Below are positions 5,698 through 14,195 of a stretch of DNA of 64,000 nucleotides, one piece after another. The stretch covers positions 124,001 through 188,000 of the forward strand of contig NZ_JADCKF010000006.1 in the NCBI RefSeq assembly GCF_014982855.1. Reading direction: 5' to 3'. This stretch comes from Pseudoflavonifractor gallinarum. Its GTDB lineage: Bacteria; Bacillota; Clostridia; Oscillospirales; Oscillospiraceae. The notes under the pieces were generated by a model. The model searched no databases, had not been told where the DNA came from, and saw nothing but the letters and a program-made list of their open reading frames with translations. How positions within the stretch are numbered: position 1 is the stretch's first letter; each line of letters opens with the position of its first letter. A program made the position numbers and the translations under genes.

Positions 5698-6071
5698 CCC
5701 AGCAGCGCCTTCCCCCCGCCGTAGAGAAGGAACGCGCCGAAAATCCGGCGCAGCCACAGGATATTGACCCCCCGGAAGAGCTTTCCGCCCAAGAATCCTC
5801 CTGCCAGTCCCCCCACCAGATAGGGCAGCGCCAGGGATAGATCCAGCCCGCCCCGGAGCCAGTAGATCCCGGCCGAGAGCATGCACAGGGGCAAGATCAC
5901 CGCCACCGATGTGGCGAAGGCCCGGCGGGGCTCCAGCTGACAGCGGCCCAGGAGCATGGGCACCAGGATCATCCCCCCTCCCCCGCCGAAAAAGCCGTTT
6001 GCCAGCCCCGCCAATCCACCTGCAACCAGGGCGGCCAGGGGCAGCCGCTGTTTTTTTCCATTCTGATTCAT
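5691..6071 (-). CDS. TauE/SafE (TSUP) permease, N-terminal-half partner
   Basis: 126 residues with the motif GLANGFFGGGGGMILVPMLL, four predicted membrane segments, and AFATSVAVILPLCMLSAGIY typical of the first TSUP half. The ATG at 6071 is chosen over an upstream ATG because GGAGGG lies ten bases before it. That SD is buried in the 3' arm of a perfect hairpin (6078-6117), which also looks like the terminator of the upstream tcdA gene. It is translationally coupled to the second half. Confidence 0.86.
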   Translation of the reverse strand: MNQNGKKQRLPLAALVAGGLAGLANGFFGGGGGMILVPMLLGRCQLEPRRAFATSVAVILPLCMLSAGIYWLRGGLDLSLALPYLVGGLAGGFLGGKLFRGVNILWLRRIFGAFLLYGGGKALLGW

Positions 6072-6073
6072 CA

Positions 6074-6121
6074 AAAAGCATCCCTCCATTGGTCTCAGTC
6101 TGCCAATGGAGGGATGCTTTT
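6074..6121. terminator. 19-bp hairpin terminator overlapping the TSUP SD site
   Basis: GCATCCCTCCATTGG (6078-6092) pairs perfectly with CCAATGGAGGGATGC (6103-6117), extended by four A-T pairs; Ts follow on either strand. It follows the tcdA stop (minus) and holds the GGAGGG SD of the downstream permease gene in its second arm. Confidence 0.8.
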
Positions 6122-6136
6122 ATTCCAGATTCCGTT

Positions 6137-6862
6137 CTATGCCTGGTTCCGTCCGGCAAGTGTCATGATCACATCGCCGGCCATCATCAGCCCCGCGCAG
6201 GAGGGCACCCAGGACACGCTGGCGGGCACGCTGCGGCGTCCCGGCGGCGGGGCCTCCCCGCTCTGGTCCGTGACAGCGGGCAGCTCAGGAGACCAGACCA
6301 CCCGGTGGTGATGGATCCCCCGATTGCGCAGTTCCTTGCGCACCACCCGGGCCAGGGGACAGCCCTCTGTTTTGGAGATGTCGCTGATGCGGAACTGGCT
6401 GGGGTCCAGCTTGTTGCCCGTGCCCAGCGCTGAGATCATGGGGATCCCCCGTTCCAGCGCGGTCTGGATCAGATCCAGCTTGCAGGAGACCAGGTCGATG
6501 GCGTCCACCACAAAATCATAGCGCTCGCCGAAAAACTCCTCCCGGCAGGCTCCCTCATACCGTTTTACCACCGGTGTCACCCGACAATCCGGACTGATAT
6601 CTCTCACCCGGGCGGCCAGGGCCTCCGCCTTGGGCATCCCCAGGGTGGAGTGGAGGGCCCCCAGCTGCCGGTTCAGGTTAGTCATTCCCACCTCGTCATG
6701 GTCCACCAGGGTCAGCGCGCCGATCCCGGCCCGGGCCAGGGCCTCCACGGCCCAGCTTCCCACGCCGCCCAGACCGAACACGGCCACATGGCTGTTCCAC
6801 AGCCGCTCCATGGCGGCCTCCCCCAGCATCATCTCCGTACGCAAAAAGGCTTCCTGTCCCAC
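6137..6862 (-). CDS. tcdA: tRNA threonylcarbamoyladenosine dehydratase (TcdA/CsdL)
   Basis: 241 residues. It has an E1-like/ThiF fold with nucleotide-binding HVAVFGLGGVGSWAVEALAR, LVDHDEVGMTNLNRQ and DAIDLVSCKLDLI. The C-terminal GTGNKLDPSQFRISDISKTE and CPLARVVRKELRNRG are typical of TcdA, which cyclises t6A37 of tRNA to ct6A with ATP. The GTG at 6862 is preferred because AAGGAG lies eight bases upstream; the earlier GTG overlaps the SD. The t6A genes tsaB and tsaE lie 11 kb away in this window. Confidence 0.92.
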   Translation of the reverse strand: MGQEAFLRTEMMLGEAAMERLWNSHVAVFGLGGVGSWAVEALARAGIGALTLVDHDEVGMTNLNRQLGALHSTLGMPKAEALAARVRDISPDCRVTPVVKRYEGACREEFFGERYDFVVDAIDLVSCKLDLIQTALERGIPMISALGTGNKLDPSQFRISDISKTEGCPLARVVRKELRNRGIHHHRVVWSPELPAVTDQSGEAPPPGRRSVPASVSWVPSCAGLMMAGDVIMTLAGRNQA

Positions 6863-6884
6863 TGTGTTCACTCCTTCCGCCCGA

Positions 6885-6914
6885 TAAAACAGGGGCGGGG
6901 CAATGCCCCGCCCC
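6885..6914 (-). terminator. Terminator after the foldase gene
   Basis: GGGGCGGGGC (6892-6901) pairs with GCCCCGCCCC (6905-6914) around an AAT loop. The minus-strand tail is TGTTTTAT. It lies between the foldase stop and the tcdA start. Confidence 0.75.
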
Positions 6915-6948
6915 CTCAGGCTGTCAAATTCAAATGGTCTCGTGCAGA

Positions 6949-8496
6949 TCAGCCGATATACTGGATACCGGAGCCGTCCACAGCCTCATAGCCCTCCTGC
7001 AGGCCCTCCAGCCAGGTCTGGACGTCGGCATCCCGCAGATCGTTCTCCGCGGTGTACTTCCACAGAGGATCGCCCACGCTGTCCAGATACATCACATGCC
7101 AGCCCTGCTGTCCGGACTGGGTATTCTCCACCAGACCGGTGTCGCCCACCTTGCGGCCATCGGCAAAGATCCAGTTCAGGAAATCGGCAAAGAAGCTGGT
7201 GTCCCGGGTCACATCCTCATAGAGGCCGCCGTTGTCCTTGGAGCCGGGGTCCTCGGAGTTGGCCTTGGCCAGCTCGGCAAAGGAGTCGGCGCTCTGATCG
7301 CCCGCCTTGAACTGATCCAGGATCTCCTGGGCCTTATCCTCGGCGGCCTGCATGGCCTCCTCGGTGGGCTCCTCCGCTCCCTCGGCCACCTCGGCCTTCA
7401 CCAGGATGTGGCGGATATTGGCGGTGCCGAAGTCGTCCTCATTGCGGAAGCGCTCCACAAACTGCACCACATAGTAGCCGGAGCCCTCGGACTCGACCAC
7501 CGTGATGTCGCCGGCCTTACGGCTGCTGTCGCTGAGCCACTCCTGATAGGGGCCGGCCAGGGCGCTGCCCACATGGCTCATCTCTCCCTCATAGGTGAGG
7601 TCCTCGTCCTCCGCCTTGGCCGCCTCGGCCGCCGTGGCAAAGTCAGACTTCTCCACCTCGCTCCGGAAGGCGTCGGCCTTAGCCTTGGCCGCCTCCATCG
7701 CAGCAGTCTGCTCCTCTTCCGTGGGCTCCACGGTGTTGCCCTCTTCATCGGTGGTGCTCTCAGCGGTGCCGCTGAAGAAGATGGTGTGATAGCGGAAGGT
7801 ATCCAGGTCCGCGGCGTTCTCGGTGTAATACTCCTCCAGCGCGGCGTCATCATAGGTCAGGCTGTCGGAATAAGCGGTCTGGTACTGAGAGGCCAGAAGG
7901 CTCTCCTCCAGGCAGCTGCGCAGGACCTTTTCATTCATATAAGAGCCAAAGTAGGCCTTGAGGAAGCTGTTCAGGCTGGGGTAGCCGCTCTGGCTGGCGC
8001 CGCTGCGGTAGCTCTCCAGGGCGGTCTCCAGCTGCTCCTGGCTCTCCTCGGTCAGAGTCACGCCCTCTTCCCGGGCCGCATCGGCCAGGGCGGCCTCCTT
8101 GATCATGGTAGCCTTCGCCTGCTCCATAAAGAGATCATAGAAGGTCTTGCCGCTCTCCTCGTCCACCACCTGGTCCCGGTCGGACTTGGTGGAGTCATAG
8201 CCCATCATGGACAGATAATAGCCGTAGCTCTGCTTGGTCTGCCCATAGTAGTAGGAGACCTCAGCGGGGCTGTAATCCCGTCCGTTGATGGTCATAGCGA
8301 CGGTACGACTCTGGAAGAAGCCGGAATTCCAAACCAGCAGGGCCACCACCAGGACGGCCACCACCACGCCGATGACCGTATAGATCACCGTATTCCGCTT
8401 CTTGATGGCAGCTTCCTTGCGCTCCTTGATCTGCTTCTGGGTGAGCCCCTGGTTGGGGTCATCCTGGCGCTGCTTCTTTTCTCTGGATGCGCTCAT
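6949..8496 (-). CDS. Membrane-anchored peptidyl-prolyl isomerase/foldase, PrsA/SurA type
   Basis: 515 residues. A charged cytoplasmic N-terminus is followed by one membrane anchor (about residues 36-57, VIYTVIGVVVAVLVVALLVW). A SurA_N-like chaperone region (TINGRDYSPAEVSYYYGQTK onward) comes next, and then a parvulin-type rotamase domain beginning NIRHILVKAEVAEGAEEP and including FAELAKANSEDPGSKDNGGL. It should fold exported proteins outside the membrane. An insertion-like acidic Ala/Glu-rich region precedes the rotamase. The ATG at 8496 has AGAGGA upstream; longer readings add an implausible N-terminus. A terminator follows. Confidence 0.88.
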   Translation of the reverse strand: MSASREKKQRQDDPNQGLTQKQIKERKEAAIKKRNTVIYTVIGVVVAVLVVALLVWNSGFFQSRTVAMTINGRDYSPAEVSYYYGQTKQSYGYYLSMMGYDSTKSDRDQVVDEESGKTFYDLFMEQAKATMIKEAALADAAREEGVTLTEESQEQLETALESYRSGASQSGYPSLNSFLKAYFGSYMNEKVLRSCLEESLLASQYQTAYSDSLTYDDAALEEYYTENAADLDTFRYHTIFFSGTAESTTDEEGNTVEPTEEEQTAAMEAAKAKADAFRSEVEKSDFATAAEAAKAEDEDLTYEGEMSHVGSALAGPYQEWLSDSSRKAGDITVVESEGSGYYVVQFVERFRNEDDFGTANIRHILVKAEVAEGAEEPTEEAMQAAEDKAQEILDQFKAGDQSADSFAELAKANSEDPGSKDNGGLYEDVTRDTSFFADFLNWIFADGRKVGDTGLVENTQSGQQGWHVMYLDSVGDPLWKYTAENDLRDADVQTWLEGLQEGYEAVDGSGIQYIG

Positions 8497-8629
8497 TTTG
8501 TTCAGTCCTCTCGTAGTAATTCCCGCGAAGGGTAGTCTTCGCATAAACAACTTGACATTATACAGGAAAAGCCGTTTTCTTTCAAGTCCCAAGGCGGCTT
8601 CTCCGCCCGCTGCATCCTGTTTTTACGGT

Positions 8630-9796
8630 TTATTCACACTTGTCCCACCAGGCTTCGATGGCCGCCCGGCCGGCGGTGACGCTGCCCTGGACCATCCCGG
8701 CCGAGCCGCCGCCCCGTCCCTCCAGGGCGGCATTCATCTCCCGGACCAGCGGCCGGAGATCCCGCCCCGCGGAGCCCAGAATATAGCGGAAGCGTCCCTC
8801 CTCCGGGGCAAAGGCGGCACACAGTCCGATCCCCCGCTCCAAGGCGGCGTTGACCAGCGCCCGGAGCCCGTCGGTGTCCAACTCTTCAAAAACCAGTACC
8901 CGCTCGGTCTCCCGGGGCAGAAGCTCCGCCTTGGCGCAGGCCAGTGCCCGCCCCAGCCGGGCAGCGCGGAGCTTGGTCTGTTCCAGCTCCCCGCTCATCC
9001 GGCGGGCGGCCTCCGCCACGTCCTCCTGCTTGGCCGAGAGCAGATTGGAAATGGCCGTGATGCTCTCCTGCTTGCGCATCACATCCTCCACCGCCCGGCT
9101 GCCGCAGAGCATGCGCAGGCGCACGCCCCCCTTCCAGTTCTGCATGGAGAGCAGGTGGATGAGCCCCACCTCCCCCGTCCGCCCCACATGGGGCGCGCAG
9201 CAGGCACACCGGTCATACCCGGAAATGGTGACGATGCGCACGTGCTCCTTCAGATCCAGCTTGCTGCGGTATTCCAGGTGCTCCAGCTCCTCCGGCGCGG
9301 GGTAGGCGCATACCATGGAGACATTCTCCGCCACTGCCCGGTTGGCCCGGCGCTCTACCTCCTGGACGTCCGCCCAGGTCACCGGCCCGCTCAGGTCGAT
9401 GGTGACTTCCTCATCTCCCAGATGAAAGCCCACGTTCTCCAGTCCGTAGAGGGTGTGGAAGAGCCCGGAGACGATGTGCTCTCCGGTGTGGCACTGCATC
9501 CGGGAAAAACGCACCTCCCAGTCGATCTCCCCCCGCACGCGGGTACCCACCGGCAGAGGACGGTCCGTGTGGTGCCAGATCGTGTCCTCCACCTCCTGGG
9601 TGTCGGTGACGGACAGGGGCTCTCCCTCCGCCGGGTACAGGCTTCCCACATCGCCGAACTGTCCGCCCCCCTCTGGAAAGAAACAGGTTCGGTCCAGGGC
9701 GATCCGCCATCCGCCCTTCCGCTCCTCACAGGCCAGAACCGTGGCCTCTACCGAGCGGATATAACTGTCCAGATCATACACGCGCTCTGTCATCAT
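8630..9796 (-). CDS. Alanyl-tRNA editing protein, long AlaX type
   Basis: 388 residues. The N-terminal part matches the AlaRS second additional domain (TCFFPEGGGQFGDVGSL). The editing-site zinc ligands are HTGEHIVSG (HxxxH) and CACCAPHVGRTGEVG (CxxxH). A helical region and a DHHA1-like C-terminus with GRGGGSAGMVQGS follow. There is no aminoacylation domain, so this is a free-standing hydrolase that clears Ser- or Gly-tRNA(Ala). GGAG lies 11 bases before the ATG. Confidence 0.9.
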   Translation of the reverse strand: MMTERVYDLDSYIRSVEATVLACEERKGGWRIALDRTCFFPEGGGQFGDVGSLYPAEGEPLSVTDTQEVEDTIWHHTDRPLPVGTRVRGEIDWEVRFSRMQCHTGEHIVSGLFHTLYGLENVGFHLGDEEVTIDLSGPVTWADVQEVERRANRAVAENVSMVCAYPAPEELEHLEYRSKLDLKEHVRIVTISGYDRCACCAPHVGRTGEVGLIHLLSMQNWKGGVRLRMLCGSRAVEDVMRKQESITAISNLLSAKQEDVAEAARRMSGELEQTKLRAARLGRALACAKAELLPRETERVLVFEELDTDGLRALVNAALERGIGLCAAFAPEEGRFRYILGSAGRDLRPLVREMNAALEGRGGGSAGMVQGSVTAGRAAIEAWWDKCE

Positions 9797-9842
9797 AGTA
9801 CGTATTTCTCCTTTTCAACCTTTGGAAAACAAGTCTTTTGTC

Positions 9843-9871
9843 AAAAGCGGGGACCCGCGGCGCGGGTCCCC
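9843..9871 (-). terminator. Terminator after the aconitase-like gene
   Basis: GGGGACCCGC (9849-9858) pairs with GCGGGTCCCC (9862-9871), with a GCTTTTG tail on the minus strand, 20 bases past the stop of the hydratase gene. Confidence 0.7.
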
Positions 9872-9890
9872 GTCTTTTCGATGGCTTACC

Positions 9891-12122
9891 TTATTTGGCG
9901 TAGTAGTTGATGAGGCATCCGGCCAGGATGATCTCCCGCTCTTCCTGGGTGATGCCGGGCAGCTTGAGGGTCACCGGACGCTCCGCTCCGTTCTGGATCA
10001 GGACGGCCTGGATGCTCTCCTCGCCCCGCTCCAGCGCGACACGAATCCCGGGCAGATAGAGCTGATCGCCGGGCTGGATGTTCCAATCCTTCACGTCCTC
10101 GGCGATGAAGGGGAGCATGCCCCAGTTCACCACATTGGAGCGGTAGCGCTTGGTGGCAAACTCCGCGCACAGGTTGGCGCAGCCGCCCAGCACCCGCTGG
10201 CAGGAAGCCGCCTGCTCCCGGGCGGAGCCGTCGCCGGGCTTGAGGGCCATGACAAAGGAACCCAGGCCGGTGGTCTTGGGATCCCGTCCCATGAGGGCAT
10301 CGGTGGCCTCTCCGGCGCGGCGCTTGCGCTCCTCCGCCAGGATGGCCTTGGCGCGGGGCACATACTGGGGATCCTTCCGGGACAGGGCAAACTCGCTCAG
10401 CCGCAGGGGGTTGGAGCGATAGGAAGAGGTCTCACCGGAGGGGATCAGCTCATCGGTGGTGGTCACCGGGTCGTAGATGGCTGCCGCCGCCGTGAGGAGC
10501 AGGTTCTCCGGCAGGGGGATCTGCTCGGGCCAGTCGGCGATGTTGGGGCCGTAGACCAGCTCGGTCTCGGGCTTTGCCTTCCCCACGCCGAAATAGACCC
10601 GGGAGCGGTAGGCCGAATCGTCATAGCTCCAGCTCTCGTCCTTCTGATCGGCCGGGCAGTCGGGCAGCTCGTCCGCCCCGGTGAGCACGCCGCCGTTGCG
10701 GGCGGTGGCCGCAATGGAGCGGGCGTCCATCAGGGCCACATAGGAGATCTGGCCCTCGCCGGGCTTGGAGCCCTCCCGGTTGGGGAAGTTGCGGGTGGAG
10801 TGGCGGATGGAGAAGGCGCCGTTGGCGGGCACGTCTCCCGCGCCGAAGCAGGGGCCGCAGAAGCAGGAGCGGATGGAGGCACCCGCCGCCATCAGGTCGG
10901 CGATGTAGCCCTGCCGGGTCAGCTCCAGATTGATGGGCATGGAGCCGGGGTAGCAGGAGAGCCAGAACTCATCCGGTCCGATGGCGCTCCCCTTCAGGAT
11001 CTGGGCGGCGCGTACCAGGTTCTGATAAGTACCGCCCGAGCAGCCGGCGATGACGCCCTGATCCACCCGGAACTGTCCATTCACCAGCTTGTCGGTGAGG
11101 GGCGCGGCGCCCTTGATCCCCAGCTGTTCGGCCGCGTCGGCCTCCACCTGGCGGAGCAGCTCCCGGGCGTTGGCCTTGAACTCCCGGATGGTATAGGCGT
11201 TGGAGGGATGGAAGGGCAGGGCGATCATGGGCTCCACCGTGGACAGGTCCACCTCCAGAAGGCCGTCATACCAGGCTCCGTCCGCAGGGGCCTGGGCCTT
11301 GAACTCCTCGCCCCGGCCCAGGGCAGTCAGATGCGCGCGGGTCGTCTCGTCGGTGCTCCACACCGAGGACAGGCAGGCAGTCTCGGTGGTCATAACGTCG
11401 ATGCCGGAGCGGTAGTCCATGGACAGGCTCCCCACGCCGGGTCCAAAGAACTCCATGACGGCGTTCTTCACCACGCCCTCCCGGAAGGTGGCCCCGATGA
11501 TAGCAAGGGCCACATCCTGGGGACCCACGCCGGGCCGGGGCGCACCGGTGAGATGGATGCCGATGACCTTGGGATAGGCGATGTCATAGGTCTTGCGCAG
11601 GAGCTGACGGGCCAGCTCCGGTCCGCCCTCGCCGATGGCCATAGTACCGTAGGCGCCATACCGGGTGTGGGAGTCGGAACCCAGGATCATCTTGCCCGGC
11701 GCGGCATACCGCTCCCGCATATAGGAGTGGATGACCGCCTGATGGGCAGGTACAAACTCACCGCCGTACTTCTTGGCGGCCGAGAGGCCGAAGACATGGT
11801 CGTCCTCATTGATGGTGCCGCCCACCGCGCACAGGGAGTTGTGGCAGTTGGTGAGCACATAGGGCAGCGGGAATTCCGTCAGCCCGGAGGCCCGGGCAGT
11901 CTGGATGATGCCCACATAGGTGATGTCATGGGAGGCCATGGCATCGAACCGGATGGCCAGACGGTCCATGGTGTCCAGGGTGTTGTGGGCCTTGAGGATG
12001 CCGTAGGCCATAGTGCCCTCTCTGGCCTGGGCGGGGGCAGGCAGACCGGCGGTCCGGCCCTCCTCCTCCGAGAGGAAGGCGCCGGAACGGTAGTAAACGC
12101 CGGAACGTGTGATTCGAATCAT
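9891..12122 (-). CDS. Aconitase-superfamily hydratase (YbhJ-like)
   Basis: 743 residues. Aconitase features are present but not in the canonical form. IAGCSGGTYQNLVRA corresponds to the first cluster cysteine region and SCFCGPCFGAGD to the CxxC pair, giving three cysteines for a 4Fe-4S cluster. The C-terminal swivel domain holds RYRSNVVNWGMLPFIAEDVK. GSDSHTRYGAYGTMAIGEGG is the usual His/Ser substrate region. It would isomerise or hydrate a carboxylic acid; the citrate specificity of AcnA is not assured. The ATG at 12122 has GGAGGG seven bases upstream. Stand-alone gene with its own terminator; no other TCA genes are nearby. Confidence 0.82.
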   Translation of the reverse strand: MIRITRSGVYYRSGAFLSEEEGRTAGLPAPAQAREGTMAYGILKAHNTLDTMDRLAIRFDAMASHDITYVGIIQTARASGLTEFPLPYVLTNCHNSLCAVGGTINEDDHVFGLSAAKKYGGEFVPAHQAVIHSYMRERYAAPGKMILGSDSHTRYGAYGTMAIGEGGPELARQLLRKTYDIAYPKVIGIHLTGAPRPGVGPQDVALAIIGATFREGVVKNAVMEFFGPGVGSLSMDYRSGIDVMTTETACLSSVWSTDETTRAHLTALGRGEEFKAQAPADGAWYDGLLEVDLSTVEPMIALPFHPSNAYTIREFKANARELLRQVEADAAEQLGIKGAAPLTDKLVNGQFRVDQGVIAGCSGGTYQNLVRAAQILKGSAIGPDEFWLSCYPGSMPINLELTRQGYIADLMAAGASIRSCFCGPCFGAGDVPANGAFSIRHSTRNFPNREGSKPGEGQISYVALMDARSIAATARNGGVLTGADELPDCPADQKDESWSYDDSAYRSRVYFGVGKAKPETELVYGPNIADWPEQIPLPENLLLTAAAAIYDPVTTTDELIPSGETSSYRSNPLRLSEFALSRKDPQYVPRAKAILAEERKRRAGEATDALMGRDPKTTGLGSFVMALKPGDGSAREQAASCQRVLGGCANLCAEFATKRYRSNVVNWGMLPFIAEDVKDWNIQPGDQLYLPGIRVALERGEESIQAVLIQNGAERPVTLKLPGITQEEREIILAGCLINYYAK

Positions 12123-12273
12123 GTGGTTTCCCTCCAAACGGTGTCGCTCTCATTTAGCGACTTAATTTATTGTATCAAGAAGCGGCAGAGAGCGCAACCC
12201 TTCCAAGCCCCTTCTTTCCCGATTTTGCACAAGTTCTTTTGAAATTTATGTCAACTATTTTTCCTGGATTCGG

Positions 12274-12302
12274 TTGACGGATTTGCTCCTTTCCGGTAAA
12301 AT
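12274..12302 (+). promoter_or_regulatory. Promoter of the cell-wall amidase gene
   Basis: -35 TTGACG (12274-12279), 17-base spacer, -10 TAAAAT (12297-12302), 33 bases before the ATG. Confidence 0.7.
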
Positions 12303-12334
12303 TATGTCTGCAATTCTCAGAAAAGGAGTCCGTC

Positions 12335-13906
12335 ATGAAAAAAACTTTCCTATGTCTCCTCGCCATGCTCTGTCTGCTGGCCGGCTTTCTCACCGCCCAG
12401 GCGGCCGGACCGGCGGGAACGTTGAGCGTCTCTTTTTACAGTGAGAGCGCCAAGCGCTATGACGCCCCTGTCCAGACCGATCTGGTTCAGCTCCAGCTGG
12501 ACGGCACGTCCCTTACCCCGCCTGACGTCCCGGCCCTCATCCAGTACATCGGCGGCGCAGGGCGGACTCTGGTCCCGGTGCGTCTGGTCTCGGAAGCCCT
12601 GGGTGCCGACGTGCTCTGGGTCAACGACACCCGTCAGGTCATCATCCAGAATGAGAGTCAGACCATCGTGCTCACCCTGGGCTCCTCCAAGGCAACGGTC
12701 AACGGCACGATTACCGATCTGCCCGGCGGCGTTCCGGCCGGTGCCGTCAAATACAACGGAAAAGAGAGCACCATGGTCCCCCTCCGTTTTGTCTCCGAGA
12801 CCCTGGGTGCGGAGGTCCTCTGGGATAACGACACCTTTACTGCCGATATCCGTACCGGTGCAGTTACTCCGACTCCCACCCCCACGCCGACCCCGACTCC
12901 TACTCCTACGCCTACGCCCACACCGACTCCCACTCCCACGCCGACCCCTACGCCCACACCGTCGCCGGAGCATGAGGACCGGGGCACTATCGTGCGCATT
13001 GAGCAGGATGACAACGCCCAGTCCGTCTTTATTGCCACAAACCACGTGCCGGAATACCGGGTGGTGGATCTGGGAACCCGGGTCGCCGTGGATATTCTGG
13101 GCACGGTCATCGACCCGGGCAGCGGCAGCATCACCGTGGAAAACGAAGTGATCACCGCCGTCCGCTACGCCCAGCACGGGGACGACCTGGGATACAGCTA
13201 TCCCCACACGGTGCGCGTGGTCTTTGACCTGGCGGAGGGCTTTACCTACTCGGAAAATATAACCGTAGAGAAGCAGGTGGGCGGCGTTCTGGTGACCTCC
13301 CACTATGAGGATGTGGCGCCTCCTCCGGACATTCCCACCGATCCCATCGACCCCTCCACGGCCACCATCGTGATCGACCCCGGCCATGGCGGCTCCGCCT
13401 CCGGCGCCTACTACGAGGGGATCATGGAAAAGGATCTCACCTTCCCCATCAGTCTCTATCTGCGGGACATTCTGGAGGACGAGGGCTACAACGTAATCAT
13501 GACCCGGGAGAGTGACGTCTACATGACCCTCTCCGACCGCTGTGCGGTGGCTAATGAGGTGGACGCCGACCTCTTCATCAGTATCCACTGCAACGCCTTG
13601 GCCAACAACACGAATTACCAGGGGCTCATCACCTTCTATTCCACAGGCAGTACCAAGGGCCAAAAACTGGCCCAGGCCGTCCAGGACGCCACGGCGGAGG
13701 CCACCGGGGCCATCAACCGCGGCATCCGGAACAACTCCGACTATACCGTCCTGCGGCAGACCAAAATGCCCGCCATTCTGGTGGAGACCGGCTTTATGTC
13801 CTCCCATGAGGAGCTCATGCGCCTGTCCGACCCGGCCTACCAGCAGCTTCTGGCGCAGGGCATGGCGGATGGTATCATCCGGTACCTGAACTCTTCTTCC
13901 TCATAA
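12335..13906 (+). CDS. N-acetylmuramoyl-L-alanine amidase with copper-amine-oxidase-N-like, Pro-Thr linker and AMIN domains
   Basis: 523 residues. Signal peptide 1-24; then a copper amine oxidase N-terminal-like domain (about 45-170, VPVRLVSEALGADVLWVND and its repeat VPLRFVSETLGAEVLWDND). A Thr-Pro linker follows (about 177-210), then an AMIN domain, and an Amidase_3 catalytic domain (about 340-520). Zinc/catalytic residues are visible in VIDPGHGG, EKDLTF, SIHCNA and ILVETGF. It cleaves the amide bond between MurNAc and the stem peptide; the AMIN part likely targets the septum. The SD is AAAAGGAG. Monocistronic between a promoter and a terminator. Confidence 0.93.
   Translation: MKKTFLCLLAMLCLLAGFLTAQAAGPAGTLSVSFYSESAKRYDAPVQTDLVQLQLDGTSLTPPDVPALIQYIGGAGRTLVPVRLVSEALGADVLWVNDTRQVIIQNESQTIVLTLGSSKATVNGTITDLPGGVPAGAVKYNGKESTMVPLRFVSETLGAEVLWDNDTFTADIRTGAVTPTPTPTPTPTPTPTPTPTPTPTPTPTPTPTPSPEHEDRGTIVRIEQDDNAQSVFIATNHVPEYRVVDLGTRVAVDILGTVIDPGSGSITVENEVITAVRYAQHGDDLGYSYPHTVRVVFDLAEGFTYSENITVEKQVGGVLVTSHYEDVAPPPDIPTDPIDPSTATIVIDPGHGGSASGAYYEGIMEKDLTFPISLYLRDILEDEGYNVIMTRESDVYMTLSDRCAVANEVDADLFISIHCNALANNTNYQGLITFYSTGSTKGQKLAQAVQDATAEATGAINRGIRNNSDYTVLRQTKMPAILVETGFMSSHEELMRLSDPAYQQLLAQGMADGIIRYLNSSSS
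12866..12966 (+). repeat. Thr-Pro codon repeat in the amidase gene
   Basis: About 100 bases of alternating ACN CCN codons encode a (Thr-Pro)n spacer. Third positions vary (C, T, G, A), so the tract is an amino-acid repeat rather than a perfect microsatellite, though length change by slippage remains possible. Confidence 0.85.
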
Positions 13907-13915
13907 TTACAAAAC

Positions 13916-13957
13916 AAAAAACCCTGTCCGGGCACTGCGCACCGGACAGGGTTTTTT
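13916..13957. terminator. Bidirectional terminator after the amidase gene
   Basis: ACCCTGTCCGG (13921-13931) pairs with CCGGACAGGGT (13942-13952), with a run of As before and Ts after. Confidence 0.85.
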
Positions 13958-13978
13958 TATGAACACGGAATGGAACGC

Positions 13979-14057
13979 TTAGAACAGCCCGGAGATCACG
14001 CCGTTCTCGTCGATATCGATCTTCTCCGCCGACGGCACCTTGGGCAGGCCGGGCATG
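13979..14057 (-). pseudogene. Partial duplicate of the fhs 3' end
   Basis: These 79 bases match 14196-14274, the last 25 codons and stop of fhs, at 76 of 79 positions; the three changes cluster near the stop. There is no start or upstream reading frame here. The fragment lies 138 bases beyond the true fhs stop and is separated from it by a hairpin-rich insert. Confidence 0.88.
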
Positions 14058-14195
14058 CTTCCCAAAGCGGCGGGCCGCTTTGGGGCCCTTTTCTTTGATC
14101 TGCTCGGGCGGAATCAATCCGCCCGGCATCAAGCATTTGGCTTTGCCAAAGGACTTGTTGCGCCGCACCTGCGGCGGACATGACCATTCCCGGCC
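14058..14195. repeat. Hairpin-rich insert between the two fhs 3' ends
   Basis: Contains CCAAAGCGG/CCGCTTTGG followed by CCCTTTTCTTT, and GGGCGGA/TCCGCCC, plus shorter inverted repeats. No ORF is supported. Being bracketed by a direct 79-bp duplication, it looks like an inserted element. It does not resemble the dispersed repeat at 26 and 59.6 kb in sequence. Confidence 0.6.

Noticed and set aside
6934-8535. 533-codon plus-strand open frame opposite the foldase gene
   Set aside because: Antisense shadow in high-GC sequence; the minus frame has a clear membrane anchor, parvulin domain and SD.
9822-12242. 806-codon plus-strand open frame opposite the aconitase-like gene
   Set aside because: Gly/His/Leu-rich composition typical of an antisense frame; no SD or domain. 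The minus frame has aconitase motifs.
12866-12966. CRISPR-like or satellite array
   Set aside because: The repeat is codon-level Thr-Pro in frame within the amidase, with variable third positions and no spacers.
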